DNA from: Megalonaias nervosa
Taxonomy: Eukaryota; Mollusca; Bivalvia; Unionida; Unionidae
Direction: 5' to 3'
Assembly (NCBI GenBank): GCA_016617855.1
Contig: JAECUM010001886.1
Coordinates: 1 to 64,000 of the forward strand
Length of the DNA stretch: 64,000 bases
Shown here in pieces: positions 51,659 through 62,893 of the stretch; within the stretch, counting starts at the first letter, position 1; every line of letters starts with the position of its first letter. The translations under genes and the position numbers were made by a program. A model generated the notes under the pieces. The model saw only the letters and a program-made list of their open reading frames with translations. It was not told the origin of the DNA and did not search any database.

Positions 51659-54640
51659 GGACTTCATAGAGTGCTTAACCTTTTAAAAAGCTCTAAGCAC
51701 TTGACAATATCAAGTTAACACATAAGAGGACAAGAACAGTCTGCATAGATAACAAAAAATGAAAATGTCTCACAAACACTATAAAAACAAATGAATTATT
51801 ATACAGAATAAAAACATGAAACATATTAATAGGTTTACAAAAATAACCTCAAAAAACCCACAAAATGAGTTTACAATGCAGTTTAAATCTAAAAATGATG
51901 ACAAATGGATGAATTTCAAATTTTGTTGGTGGAAAAGATGTGTCTTGAGAGCACTCTTGAATGTGATCATGGTCTCTTTGTGTCTGATATCAAGAGGCAG
52001 TTCATTCCGAATAGCTGGGCCCTGATATGCAAATGAATATTGTCAGTTGGACTTAGTTTTTACCTTTGGAATACTAAGAGTACGATTGTCAGATGAAGAG
52101 TGCAAGCTTCTAGCAGGAGTTTATACATGAGTGAGATCAGAGAGGTATTTTGGACCAGAGTCAATGATATGTAACAAAGAGAAGAGATTTTGTGTTTGAT
52201 TCTACTGCTAACAGGTAGCCAGTGGAGTTTGTGAAGAAGTGGGGTGGTATGATCAGTTCTTGTTGCTCAAAAAATGATTCTAGCTGCAGTATTTTGGACC
52301 TTTTGAAATTTCTTCAGAAGACAAAGTGGCAGACCAGAATTCAGAGTGTTACAAGTCTAGAAAGTACATATGAGCACACAAGGGTTTTTGTGGCATCAAC
52401 TGTGAGAAGATTGTGAATGATGCTGATGCATCTTAGCTCCATATATGCTGCTCTACAAGTGTTCAGGACATGCTGGTGCTGTGAGGGAGGGTTGTCAAAA
52501 GTAACACCTAGACTTCTTAGTGATTGTCTGAATCTGTGGGGGAACGTTACTGATATTAATTGATTCTGGTAAATGTTGGGCTTAGGAAATTCTTTGGGAG
52601 GCAACAAGCATGGCCTCAGTTTTTTCATCGTTCATTTGTATCTTATTACGCCTCATCCATGACTTAACATCAGAGACACACTTCTCTATGATTTGGATGG
52701 TAGAAGCAACTACATTTGGACAGCTAGATTTGTACAGTTGAGTGTCATCACCATACAACTGGTAGTACACAGGATGGCAATTTATAATACTTGATAGGGG
52801 CTATGTGTATAGAATAAAGAGAATTGGTCCTAGAAGAGAACCCTGTGGGACACCATAACAAAGATTATCTTTACTGGAATGTTTACCATTTACTAAAATA
52901 ATTTGTTCTCTTTCAGTTAGACATGAATTGAACCATTATAAAGCAATACCAAGGATGCCAAAAACATGCTGCAGACAGTGAAGTAAGATATCATGGTCAG
53001 TTGTATCAAAGGCTGCAGATAAGTCAAGGAGTGTTAGAACTAAAATCTTACCATCATTCAAAGCTGAAATCAGGTCATTAGCAACCTTTAGAAAGGCAGT
53101 TTCAGTAATGTGGCAGGAGCTACTGACTGGAAATTACTGAAGAGATATATGTAATTTTAAGTGAGATGCTATTTGAGTCAGAACAACTTTTTCTAAGACT
53201 TTTGACATGAATAAGAAGTTAAAGACAGGTTGATAGTTTTTCAAGTCATTGGTTTCAAGGGTTGGCTTTTTCAAATGGGGCTTTACAATACATGTAGCAG
53301 TTTAAAAAGTGATGGAAAAACACCAGTAGAAGCATTCATACATATGATGTCAGTCAGAGCAGACAGTATAGCATCCAAACACTTAAATAGTAGTGATGTA
53401 GGAATTGAATCAAGTTTACATGACTTGGAGGCACACTTCTTTTGGAGTATTTGTAGAAAAGCCATAGATATAGGCTGAAATGTTGTGAATGGGAGTTGTT
53501 GAAATTCTGTATCATAGCTATAAGTGGAGGATGGGTCAGGTTGTATGATGCTATCAAGTTGATCTCTCATACTTTTCACTTTGTCACGGAAGAAATTAGC
53601 AACTGACCTGGTACACTGTCTGGGGAGACTGTGGTTGGAAGTGGTGTAGATTTGTTCCTCGCCAGTAATTTGTTCATGACGCAGAAGAGCTTCTTTGCAG
53701 CTGGTACTTTTCAGGCGATTTTTGCATTGAAGTAGATGGGTTTTGCTGCATGAATTGTATTTGTAAAATTGCTTTTGGCTGCTTATAAACCTGCTTATGT
53801 ACTGTCAGACCAGATGACAGCCACCTTCTCTCAGCCTTACAGCTTTCCCTCTTGGCGGCATGCAGCTTGTTGCTTATGCTTCTGTACCATGGAGCACATT
53901 CCTTCACTGAGACTCATTTTCAAGGTTGTAGTGGCATGTTTATCAAGCATTGAATGCAGGCAAAGGTTGAAGTGTTCAACAGTGGAATTTTGTACAGTGA
54001 ATATGAACTTATGTCATTGTTTACTTGAGTTCTGTTAATCAAGCTGATGTTACATTTGGAAATGTAAACAGGTGGTGGGTCAGGGACAGAAAGAATAAGG
54101 TGGCATATGATGCATAGGTGGTCTGAAGTTCAAGAAGGGCAAGGAATTGTTCCAAAAATAGAGAATCAGTTAATTAATGTTTTCAACTAGATGGTAGGTG
54201 ATAGAGGTAAAAGAAGTGGACCAACCTTTTCTGCAGTATTAGAGTTGCTTAAGTGAGTTCAAAGGATGTATGTTCAAAACTGAAGCTGGATGTGAGCATG
54301 AGACAAGAGGAAATGTTCTTAGTAATGACAGCAATGCCTCCTTCTCGTGAGGGGTGAAGAAAGGACTTGATCATGTCAGGTGTAAAATCAGAATATTTTC
54401 CCTCATCTCCCAATGTATTAAGCCAGGTCTCAGTCAAAAATAAGACATGGATGTTATAGGCAATGATATAATTGCAGACTTCTGTTTGTTTTTCTGGTCT
54501 TCCAACTGATGGGGTATGAAATGATGCAATACATGGTAATTTGAGGGGACTTAGAAAGGATGGTAAAGAGGTATTTGTATGAAATTCTTGATAACATATC
54601 ATGAGTTTGAGGTGTTGGAAGTCAGCCTGGACAGTAATGG
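51630..54640 (-). mobile_element. Degenerate non-LTR retrotransposon (CR1/L2/Rex1-like)
   Basis: On the minus strand, from 54602 down: a partial APE endonuclease (CNYIIAYNIHVLFLTETWL, SREGGIAVI); a linker at 53900-54000 (KECAPWYRSI, AERRWLSSGLTV); the start of the reverse transcriptase at 53283-53579 (KSCKLDSIPTSLLFKCLD); the catalytic block near 52735 (YGDDTQLY); the thumb at 52341-52628; and a 3' region around 51780-52030 (YQGPAIRNELPLDIR, FKSALKTHLF) before an ATT tail. Stops and frameshifts break every segment. The EN domain loses its second half at about 54050-54250. It makes a target-primed cDNA copy when intact; this one cannot. Confidence 0.88.
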
Positions 54641-56590
54641 AGGTGAAGTGGGAATAACTATGACCAGTCTGCTTTTGGCATAGAATAAAATTGTACAGTT
54701 ATACATGTATCCATAATCCCAAAATAGTGATTTTGTCCTAAATCAAAGATCACTTGGTAATTCGAATGAATAATTTAAATAAATAAACCCTCTCAAATTA
54801 AAACTGAATTCAACTAAAAGACTGATTCCACTAGTCAGGTGTTAATATAAACAACCTTAATATAAAAACCTATGACACAATAAGAGAACCAGGATGAGGG
54901 TCAAAAGTTCATTCTCAAACATTCTAAGTTGTTAACAAGATCGGGTCTACGACTGAAAGCTTAGTAAAATCATGGCAAGCATATGATACACCAGGAATTC
55001 CACAGGGGAAAACCAATGTCCTGAACTCAAAGCCAAGTAAGTATGTTGTCTTAAAACTGATAATTATTTTAATATATAATCTTCAATCACAGACAAAAAT
55101 AGCTATGTAATATGTTGTTTACCAAATAAGACATTAGTCAGGTAGGCCCAAACTCCTACCTTCATTTATGGACAAAGGTCAATCACAAAATATAAGTTAA
55201 ATGTAAAAAAGAATAGGAAGCTGCAGTATAATTGTATAGAAGTTTGTTACTTTTAATAAAAAGTCTAAGGAATATATTATCCATTATGAAATTCTCCCAA
55301 AAATGTATGCTTTAATTCCTGATAAGGATGGCTGTAGGTCATCTTCTTGCACAAAGTATGTTTTATTTATTTTACTATGTTAATCTGAATAATAAAGACC
55401 AGGGTTATTCTTTGCTCTTGTGTTCATATGGTGTATGAATCTTGGCAAAGGAACAAAGAATGATCAACCTATTGGAAGGTGAACAAATCAATCTTTTATG
55501 CCATAGTATTGTTGTTGTTTTTTTGGGTGGACATGGAATTGGATGAACCCAGATAATCTTAAGTGGAACATGGATGCCTGACATTAGTGCCTGAAATGAC
55601 CTGAATGCAGATCTTACCCAAGGTATCAAAGACAGATGGATGGAACCTGATGGACAAGAGTAAGACCATATTCCCCTTCAACTATAATTGTGAAGCATAA
55701 AAACACTACATATACTAAATTTCAGATTTTGGCATTGGGACTTGAGCTTGGAAGTGCAGGGGTCCAAAGTGATCTGGTTAATTATGGAACGTTGATTAAA
55801 CTTGAAATTAAATCTGTTCTTTTCAATTTCTGTCACATAGATATATTGACATAATAGAAGGGACAGTCTTATCTCTGGAGTGGGCTCAAGACAATGAGCC
55901 ATGATAGGCTCATTTCAGTTCTTCCCCCTCCATTAGGGTCTTTGACTCCTTTCCTGCTTTCAGGCCAGATGTTGGAGAAGGAGGAAGATTTTATATTCAG
56001 TAAGGTGGTGAATGAAGTTTGCTGCCTCCCTCTACCGGACTTGTGTTCTAAGCCTTCTAGCTCTTGGGCATGATGATTCTAACCTGTCTGGACAGACTGT
56101 CTGTGGAAGCAACTCACCTTGATGTTCTGTTACTCCCCCACTTGACAATGGTCCAAAAGCTTACATGGAAGTTTTCCCAGAAGCAAGAGTCTGGCAGGAA
56201 GCAGAATGGGTGGTCTGACTCCTCTTCTAAGCTTTAGCTTCGGCCGCTGATTTCTACCTCTAGCTATTGGGTCAATTTTCTGGCTTGGCCCCTTAAGCCC
56301 CCCCCCCCCATTTCCAGCAGAATCGGGGGCATAACAGTGGGGATATCAGCTGAAGCATAGACTTGCCTACCACTTAGAACCTTGGAAACCAAGGAGGTTA
56401 AGACCTGTATTCTCTTGATAACACTATTTAACATAATTTTTGTTCCTGGGTAGTAAGTGTTATTTCGTAATTGCTTATGCCTAAAAAGTATAGAAAATGG
56501 CTGTTATTCCCCACAAACTTTGCTTTTGTGACCAGGACAGTGATATTTAGAAATTTACCTATTTCCCAGTGAGAAAACGGGCGAATTTGT
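54641..56590. other. Non-coding gap before the viral block
   Basis: No supported gene or clear element ends. A C run lies at 56299-56309. Part may belong to the left side of the Polinton-like element, whose terminal repeat I could not locate. Confidence 0.5.
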
Positions 56591-56592
56591 GT

Positions 56593-56831
56593 AGCAGCAG
56601 AGAGGGTAAAAAGACTTGGCTCAATTGTATTTGTTCGAAAAATGAAGGTTCCTACAAAAACTCAAAACACGTGCGTCAAAAATAAAATAAAAATATGAGC
56701 TAACCAAATTAGAGGAATCTCGATTGGTTAGAGGCTTCGGTTTGGAGTTACTGAACTCGTGTTTTGAGTTTTTGTAGCGTATTTATTTACTCACCGAACA
56801 CTTACTCGTAGTCGTCACCTTCTCTGCTGCT
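56593..56831. promoter_or_regulatory. Nested inverted repeat upstream of the viral genes
   Basis: An inner perfect 20-bp inverted repeat pairs 56652-56671 (ctacaaaaactcaaaacacg) with 56758-56777. An outer imperfect pair joins 56593-56607 (agcagcagagagggt) and 56817-56831. It ends 27 bp before the first viral ATG. It could be a promoter/terminal region or a junction of two inverted copies. Confidence 0.5.
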
Positions 56832-56857
56832 GTAATTAGATCACTATTATATTAATA

Positions 56858-57715
56858 ATGGAATGTCACTCAGCTAGACAAGCTCGAGAAAAACTAGAAG
56901 TACTCGAGAAATATTTACCTGTTCGTGATTCTGTCAAGCAGCAATTACAAGCGTGTCAGGAATCTCAAGTGGAATTTGCAGAAGGTGCAAAACAATTATT
57001 TGAACCAATTACAGAGGCAACTATAGGTCTTATTCCCATGCTGGAGAAAACCACAGCGGCAACTGAAAAGTTAGCTGAACAAACTAAGAAAACAAAAAAG
57101 ATTCTATGAGAACTTTCAGGTGAAATAGCTGCTGCTCAGCCACCCTGAGAAATACTTGAAACTCACGCTGAAATACAACCAAAACTAGAAAAAGCTGAAA
57201 TGATTGATACAATTTCTGAGTCTGGTTTAAAATTATTAAAAAATTATGCAAATTTAGATGAATTAGCCACATTTGCTGTGATGAGTTTTGATAATCGACA
57301 TGCAGTTTTAAAACCCAAGTATGCTAAAAAACCTATAAGTCATGAAAACTGGTACAAATTGATATTTCGTGCATACTTCAATGTTAATCAGGTTCAAAGC
57401 AATGACATAGCGTGGATAACATTCAGGGATGGAGTAAATTACTATCATGGTGAGTTACAAAAACAACGATTACCACAACGGCCACCAAAACTAGTAGTAA
57501 TACCAAAACAACCAACACCAATACCGTCATCGACATTTGTAGGTAATCTTACAGATAAATTTACCCCTGAAGGTGTTGCCACCATCAAGGATCCAAACCA
57601 AACAGTGAGTATCACCAAATATGGATTTGATGAAAAAGAAGAATATCTTAAACCTGAATATTTTTTAAAATATACAACGTACCAATTGGGTTTCAAGTGT
57701 ATATCGTATTGCTAA
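56858..57715 (+). pseudogene. Polinton-like gene 1: helical N-terminal part of coiled-coil protein
   Basis: ATG 56858. The first 83 codons are Glu/Gln/Lys-rich and helical (QAREKLEVLEKYLPVRDSVK). The frame is interrupted by TGA at 57107-57109 and 57146-57148 but continues in the same register to 57715. The second part has a folded-looking domain (NLDELATFAVMSFD, HENWYKLIFRAYFN) and a Pro-rich linker (PPKLVVIPKQPTPIP). A frameshift near 57695 separates it from the coiled-coil that follows. I do not recognise a function; position before capsid-type genes suggests a virion or scaffold role (inference). Confidence 0.55.
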
Positions 57716-58533
57716 TAATATTGCGCGTATCAAACAAGGCAATGAAAATTTTGCTAGATTTAAACAACAAGTAGAACAAGAAACAACCAGTCCAGAAAAA
57801 CCACAAGAAATATACAAGAACAAGATTACCAATCACTGCTGGAATGAGAACAAGAACTAGAACAACAACAAGAACAACTACAAGAATGATTGAAGCAAGA
57901 ACAAGAATTAATAGAAAAACAAGAGCAAGAATACCAATAGAACAAGAACAACAATGAGGAAAATGTATACTAGAACAAGCAAGACAACAATATATAGAAC
58001 AAGCAAAACAACGAGGAAAAAATGTACTAGAATGATTGAAATGAGAACAAGAACAAAAACAATTGAAACTAGATCAAATACAAGAAATAGAAAAACGAAT
58101 ACAAGAAATAAGAGACCGAGAACAAGAACTACAAAATCATTTATATAAACAACGCAGGTTATAGTTGCAAGCAACAACAACAGAAGAACGAGAAGAAATA
58201 AATAAATCATTACTACCTTTCAAAACAGAACTAGAAGATCTGCAAGAACAAAGAAAAAGATTAGAACAAGAAAAATTAAAATTCACCTCGGGAGCAACTG
58301 GAAGTGGTATCGGTGCTCACCAAAGTGGTTTTATTACTTGCCCAGACGTTGTCGCTGATGCGGACGGACTTGAAGTTCTCATCGGAGGAAAACACGCAGG
58401 CAATAATTCCCCAGAAATCATCAACGAGGCAGCGGCGATTTGTCAGCGACTATTTACAGGCGGTATTATGGACATTAATGTTTACAGGGCTCTCATCGAT
58501 GAAATCGTCGACGATTATTACCACAGTGATTGA
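57716..58533 (+). pseudogene. Polinton-like gene 1, continuation: Gln/Glu coiled coil and C-terminal domain
   Basis: A low-complexity run of GAA, CAA and AAA codons predicts a long coiled coil from about 57750 to 58290. It is broken by TGA (57845, 57887, 57955, 58033, 58042) and TAG (57938, 58162), with a frame change near 57940. The last part, open from 58165, gives a compact domain after a Gly-rich turn (TSGATGSGIG): EIINEAAAICQRLFTGGIMD and DEIVDDYYHSD, stop TGA 58531-58533. The minus-strand Val/Leu-rich open frame over this region is a shadow. Probably the end of the same gene as 56858-57715. Confidence 0.5.
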
Positions 58534-58587
58534 TTAAGAGTTGTAATTTGTCAGTGATTGATATTAGATCAGTAACAAGAAAATAAG

Positions 58588-59016
58588 ATGATCATACACA
58601 GCACACAACATGACCCGGCCATGGTTAGAGTGATAAATTCGCGATTACTAGTATACAAAAAAATCTACGGTGATGGACTCGGCGATGTTATTCAGGGTTT
58701 ATTCAGAAGGATAGCTCCAAAAGCAATACCGATTGCAAAACAACTGGGCATGAAAGCCATCAACACTGTTCGTGATAAAGGTATTGATGCCGCCAGGAAA
58801 GCGTTTTTGGCAATCAAGGATAGACTAGCACAATTAATACTCAGACTGCAAGCGGTTCGGCCGCAGCCAGTAAAATTACCTAGCACTGAAGTGATACCTG
58901 CAAGTGTCAGTAAAATAATAAATCAGGCTGCAAATCAAAAACTAGTCGAGTTAGCTGGTGAAAAAGAAAAAAAATGTAACCGCAAGTTTGATAGCAGGAA
59001 GTGGTCTTTGTGTTAG
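58588..59016 (+). CDS. Polinton-like gene 2: small basic virion-type protein
   Basis: ATG 58588, TAG 59014-59016, 142 codons, the longest unbroken frame of the first genes. It has an early helical stretch with many Arg/Lys and Ala (LFRRIAPKAIPIAKQLGMKA, DAARKAFLAIKDRLAQL), as in small DNA-binding or membrane-active virion proteins, though no specific family is recognised. The tail after an eight-A run near 58968-58975 may be frameshifted; the alternative frame there encodes a hydrophobic end. It starts 54 bp after gene 1 and stops 22 bp before gene 3. Confidence 0.5.
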   Translation: MIIHSTQHDPAMVRVINSRLLVYKKIYGDGLGDVIQGLFRRIAPKAIPIAKQLGMKAINTVRDKGIDAARKAFLAIKDRLAQLILRLQAVRPQPVKLPSTEVIPASVSKIINQAANQKLVELAGEKEKKCNRKFDSRKWSLC

Positions 59017-59038
59017 AAAAACACAATAATAATAAAAG

Positions 59039-60314
59039 ATGTTCAAACGTGTATCTGATCCTGCACTAGACATGGATGCGTCAGTTCTCAAAGATGAATC
59101 GATACATGATTATCAATATCATCCTTATGAAGCACGAGAACCAAATCAGCATGGGCAAATTGAATTACAAGTTCAGGATACAAGCAGATATTTTTTTTAC
59201 CCGCTGAGGCATTTATTGAAGTAGAAGGTGAAATTTTAAAAACAGATAATACTAATTATGCCGCTGAAGTTAGAGTTGGTTTTGTCAATAATGGCATTAT
59301 GGCATTGTTTGACAAGGCCGAGTACATCGTTGATGGAGTAAACATTGAAACAATTCATAACGACGTTGATGTTTATACGACAATACTTGGCCTTGTGTGA
59401 TACAGCGATGATTATTCAAGATCAGTTTGTCCATCAGTGATGTTTGCCAAGGACACTTCTGACTTTCCTGATAGCAGGCCATATGACATAAGATGACCAA
59501 AAAAAGTTACTGCTGCTGCTGACGACGCAGATGTGGCTCCGGTGGTTCATGGTGCTAATCCCGAATTTAACTTGGGATTTGCAGCGGGCCGAGCAATGCT
59601 GAAAGATGACAGTAGAAGATTTTCATGTGCAATTCCACAGTCACATAACTTTGGGTTTTGCAGAAATGTCAGAAAGGTTAATTTTGGAGCCAAGCACACA
59701 GTTGTACTTATACGAAGAGCTACTTACAATGATGCAATCTGCTGGCGATGCAGGCAAAGTAATGCTGACAAAACTTTCGTTGCGGATGCCAGCTATATTA
59801 CCATCACTCGCTGAAGAGCAACATTGTCATGGTTGACGATGACCACATCATTCAAAGTGAAATTAATGGGTTATTCACGTGGAAAGGTATTTCTGCACGA
59901 CAACATATATTTGTTGCACTCCAAAATGCCACCCGGGTAAACTCACATGAACACAGTGCAATGATATTTAACAAATTTGCACACCAAGAACCCTCCGAGA
60001 GTATATTATTGAATTTTGATTACAATCATGTGGCACATGCATATCATCATTTGATGACATTCATGTGGTGTGACCAAAATGTTGATTCTGGTTTGCAAAT
60101 ATCTCAGCTAGATTTTACAACTCTATATACAATCTATTACTTTTCACTGGAACACTTGGATTTATTCAGACAATCTGTCATTGATATACTCTTTCGAGCT
60201 TGTGTGGTACGAGGAGGTATTGCCAATTACAGAGCAATCGCAGTTATACTCAGCGATAAGACAATGCTACTTGAAGGTGTTGGTGGTCACATGAGTGTCA
60301 TTGATGCCCCGTAG
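59039..60314 (+). pseudogene. Polinton-like gene 3: capsid-type structural protein, broken
   Basis: ATG 59039; stop TAG 60312-60314; about 425 codons if uninterrupted. The sequence is spread over several frames: a shift in the T run at about 59190-59198, TGA at 59398-59400, another shift near 59600-59760, and a final open frame 59829-60314. Visible blocks include HPYEAREPNQHGQIELQV, FIEVEGEIL, and near the end LDFTTLYTIYYF and ILSDKTMLLEGVGGHMSVI. Order and beta-rich character resemble invertebrate Polinton structural proteins of the jelly-roll type. I cannot say from sequence alone whether it is the major or minor capsid protein. Confidence 0.5.
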
Positions 60315-60347
60315 AAAACATGTAATTAGATCACTCATGATATTACA

Positions 60348-60813
60348 ATGCCATATCATCATGTTAGTGTCGGTCTGACTCCTGGTCAGATTAAAAAACT
60401 GCAATCAGCATCAAAAGAAAACCGTGGAGTAAAAGTATCACTAAAAAAAGAACAAATCACAGGCGGCCCGAATAAACTATCACTGACAGAACATCAACTC
60501 AGGCACTTCAATGAAGCCAAACAATCAAAAACCGGCATACAACTTAATCTTTCTGCGGTGCCATTAAAGACATTGCTAAGACGGGTGGCATATTTCCACA
60601 TCTTGCAGCTATGCCAGCGCTGATAGCCTCTACAGCCCTAGCTGTTGCAAAAGCTGCTGCGTCGGGTGCTGTTGGAACTGCTGCTTGGATGGCATTAAAG
60701 AAAGCAACAGGTCATGGAATAAAAACTTCCAAAAAAAAGGGAAAGGGTCTAAGACTGCCAGGAACCCCTCTGTGGTACGGAAAGGTTTAAGGCTTCCTGG
60801 GACACTTCATTGA
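60348..60813 (+). pseudogene. Polinton-like gene 4: small virion protein with hydrophobic tail
   Basis: ATG 60348. The first part has two short repeats of a Lys-rich amphipathic motif (LTPGQIKKLQSASKENRGVK; LTEHQLRHFNEAKQSKTGIQ). A one-base change near 60560-60580 moves the frame; the second part is Ala-rich hydrophobic (LIASTALAVAKAAASGA) and ends in GLRLPGT repeats before TGA 60811-60813. A similar layout (motif repeats, hydrophobic segment, short C-terminal repeats) occurs in a Polinton/adintovirus virion protein. It overlaps the leader of gene 5. Confidence 0.5.
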
Positions 60814-60821
60814 TTCTTCCT

Positions 60822-61175
60822 ATGTCCAATTTTGATTTACTTGATGCTGATAAAAAACTAAACATCAAAAACTTCAGAGGTGTTTTTATGTGTGATCAAT
60901 TACCGCACAAACCAAACAATGCTGAAACTGGTATCATTAATCTTGATGAAATTTCACGCCCTGGTACTCATTGTGTTGCATACGCGATTGATCCACGTGG
61001 AATTGTTTATTTCAATTTGTATGGACTGGCACCACCAAAAGAATTTTTAAAATATGTGAGCGGTGATAAAATTGCTCCAATCTGGTATTCAACATTACCA
61101 ACACAAAAATTAACAGATCCACAAATATGTGGCCATGAAGTACTCACTGTGCTCGACACTGTGTCAAGGTCTTAA
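60822..61175 (+). CDS. Polinton-like gene 5: adenain-like cysteine protease
   Basis: ATG 60822, TAA 61173-61175, 117 codons and no internal stop. It matches adenain-like maturation proteases (peptidase C5 group), which cut capsid precursors in adenoviruses and Polintons. Visible marks: NFRGVFMCDQLP near the start, His50 in PGTHCVAY, an acidic-residue position occupied by Asn65 in VYFNLYGLAPPKEF, and Cys103 in DPQICGHEVL. The His-Asp/Glu-Cys order fits, but the acidic member is Asn here, which may weaken the enzyme. The C-terminus is short compared with longer family members. It is the most specific link of this block to Polintons. Confidence 0.72.
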   Translation: MSNFDLLDADKKLNIKNFRGVFMCDQLPHKPNNAETGIINLDEISRPGTHCVAYAIDPRGIVYFNLYGLAPPKEFLKYVSGDKIAPIWYSTLPTQKLTDPQICGHEVLTVLDTVSRS

Positions 61176-61243
61176 TGCCACCTCATAAAGTCGTGCACGA
61201 GTATACATCGTCGTCCAACATTTTAAACAGGTATTAAAGTATA

Positions 61244-62349
61244 ATGGTAGATATTTACGGAAGATCAGCTAAGACTAAAACCCAACAAATAGGTGATTTA
61301 TCTAAGTATGCAATTCTTGATCATCTCAGGAATGAAATTGATGATCTTTTAAATCTTGCAAGCGTAGATAGTAATGAAGTCCTTATTTTTCAGGATAAAC
61401 AAGGACGATTAAAATCAAGTAATATCCAGTTAACAGACATCCTTGCACGAATTACAAATGCACTCAAAGACAATATTGTTATATTTGATGAAAATGGTAG
61501 AATACAAGACTCTGGAAATTTGATCAACAATTATGCTAAGAAAACTGGCGATGCATTCACTGGTTATATTGTCATGAATCTAAACAAAATTACTGGCCTT
61601 GGAAATCCATCCACGGACACCGACGCTGTAACAAAAAAAAATACGTCGATGATCAAGAATCCAAGTTCATATCAGTTAACGGTGGTATGATGCATGCATT
61701 TCTCAATGTGAATAATAAAGGAATCAATAATCTCAGAACACCAGAATCAGATTTTGACGCTACAGCGAAAAAATACGTCGATGATAGCAACATCCCAATG
61801 ATGACATCGTTAATGACAATGAATGATGGAATGATTGCATTTAGAACTGAATTTTCTAATCATGTACAAATGTTTTTGAATTTTCATAGAAATGTAAACT
61901 GATCCATTAATGAATTTTTTGAAAGTCCAGCGGTTGTTGACATAAAACTCTCTGAAATTAACACAAAACTAGAAGATATTGTCAGTGGAATTCCTGATAT
62001 AGTTAAAAAAAAATAATCTGATTAAAATTCCTCACAAGCAGATCATCAATGGGGTATACACAGTATCATCAGGATCATCAAAATGGTCACAGCAAAATAA
62101 CACTATCAAACATATTGCGAAGTCACTGGTGTGTACAGGCTGTCCTTGTTCAGCTCTGCAAAATTTAGGATATTTACCATGTATCCATGGCATCATTCAA
62201 CTGATGATTTTTTTGGAGCTGTGTCTATTGTGTTAAATAAAGATGCCGAAGAAATATTTATACTGGAACCATCTGATAAAAAATTAACTGCATCGTCTTA
62301 CTGGTGGTGTCTGGAATTTGTCGCTGAAACACCTCAATTAATTACTTAA
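61244..62349 (+). pseudogene. Polinton-like gene 6: fibre-like repeat protein, broken
   Basis: ATG 61244. After a helical head (LRNEIDDLLNLASVDSNEVL) there are at least two copies of a tail-fibre-type unit: 'MNLNKITGLGNPSTDTDAVT' followed by KK, and 'VNNKGINNLRTPESDFDATA' followed by KKYVDD. In phage and viral fibres this unit makes trimeric stalks. Frame is lost in an A run near 61632-61640, and again after 61902. The last open part, 62131-62349, has a beta-rich C-terminal region (TMYPWHHSTDDFFGAV, DAEEIFILEPSDKKL) that could be the head domain. Function is inferred from repeats only. Confidence 0.5.
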
Positions 62350-62378
62350 TAAAAATATAATGAATCAAAATCCAATCG

Positions 62379-62838
62379 ATGCTAACCAATACAGGTACAA
62401 TCAAGGATATGAATGGCAGAAACAATAAAAAAGATGTCATTGACGAGTACATATTAAAAGTTAAAAAATATCGTCGACGTGTAGTCGTCATTGACGTAGT
62501 TGTATATTCAGTGTCTGCGCTCAACAATCTGTGTTTCATCCACGACAACAATTGCTGGTGTTTTTAATATCATTGCAAAGAAGATAGCTACATGTACATA
62601 TGCAAAATTACACGAGTACACAATTAAACTACACGCAGCAATGATAGCATACTCCAAACTGTCATCGTTCATTTCGTTGTATCTCAGTGATGGTAGAATA
62701 TCCAATAAGGAGTTCGCAGATATAATGAAAATTTACAATGATGTATTTGACAAAAAAATAGAAGATCCTATTCGATACTTGGATCTAGAATTAATAAAGC
62801 GTGATAATCCTGATTCAGAGTCATCGGATTTAGAATAA
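62379..62838 (+). pseudogene. Polinton-like gene 7: hydrophobic-segment protein, broken
   Basis: The reading starts at ATG 62379 (KKDVIDEYILKVKKYRRRVV) and switches frame near 62500-62540. The second frame has a hydrophobic stretch (STTTIAGVFNIIAKKIATC), then a helical region (LHAAMIAYSKLSSFISLYLS) and an acidic tail ending ESSDLE, with stop TAA 62836-62838. A single membrane-active helix followed by a coiled segment is likely. No named family is recognised. Confidence 0.42.
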
Positions 62839-62893
62839 TGTCAAACAATTACTACAACAGATCGTCACTAATACAACACCGCCAAAAACCACA

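Noticed and set aside
55920..56450. Possible retroelement fragment in GC-richer sequence
   Set aside because: No motif, frame or end repeats could be supported.
57107..58164. Reassigned stop codons (TGA/TAG as sense) in the viral block
   Set aside because: Frameshifts and TAA stops occur in neighbouring genes, and host genes use TAG as a real stop; decay is simpler.
57908..58210. Val/Leu-rich 100-residue frame on minus, like a membrane protein
   Set aside because: It is the exact antisense of the Gln/Glu/Lys coiled-coil coding sequence.
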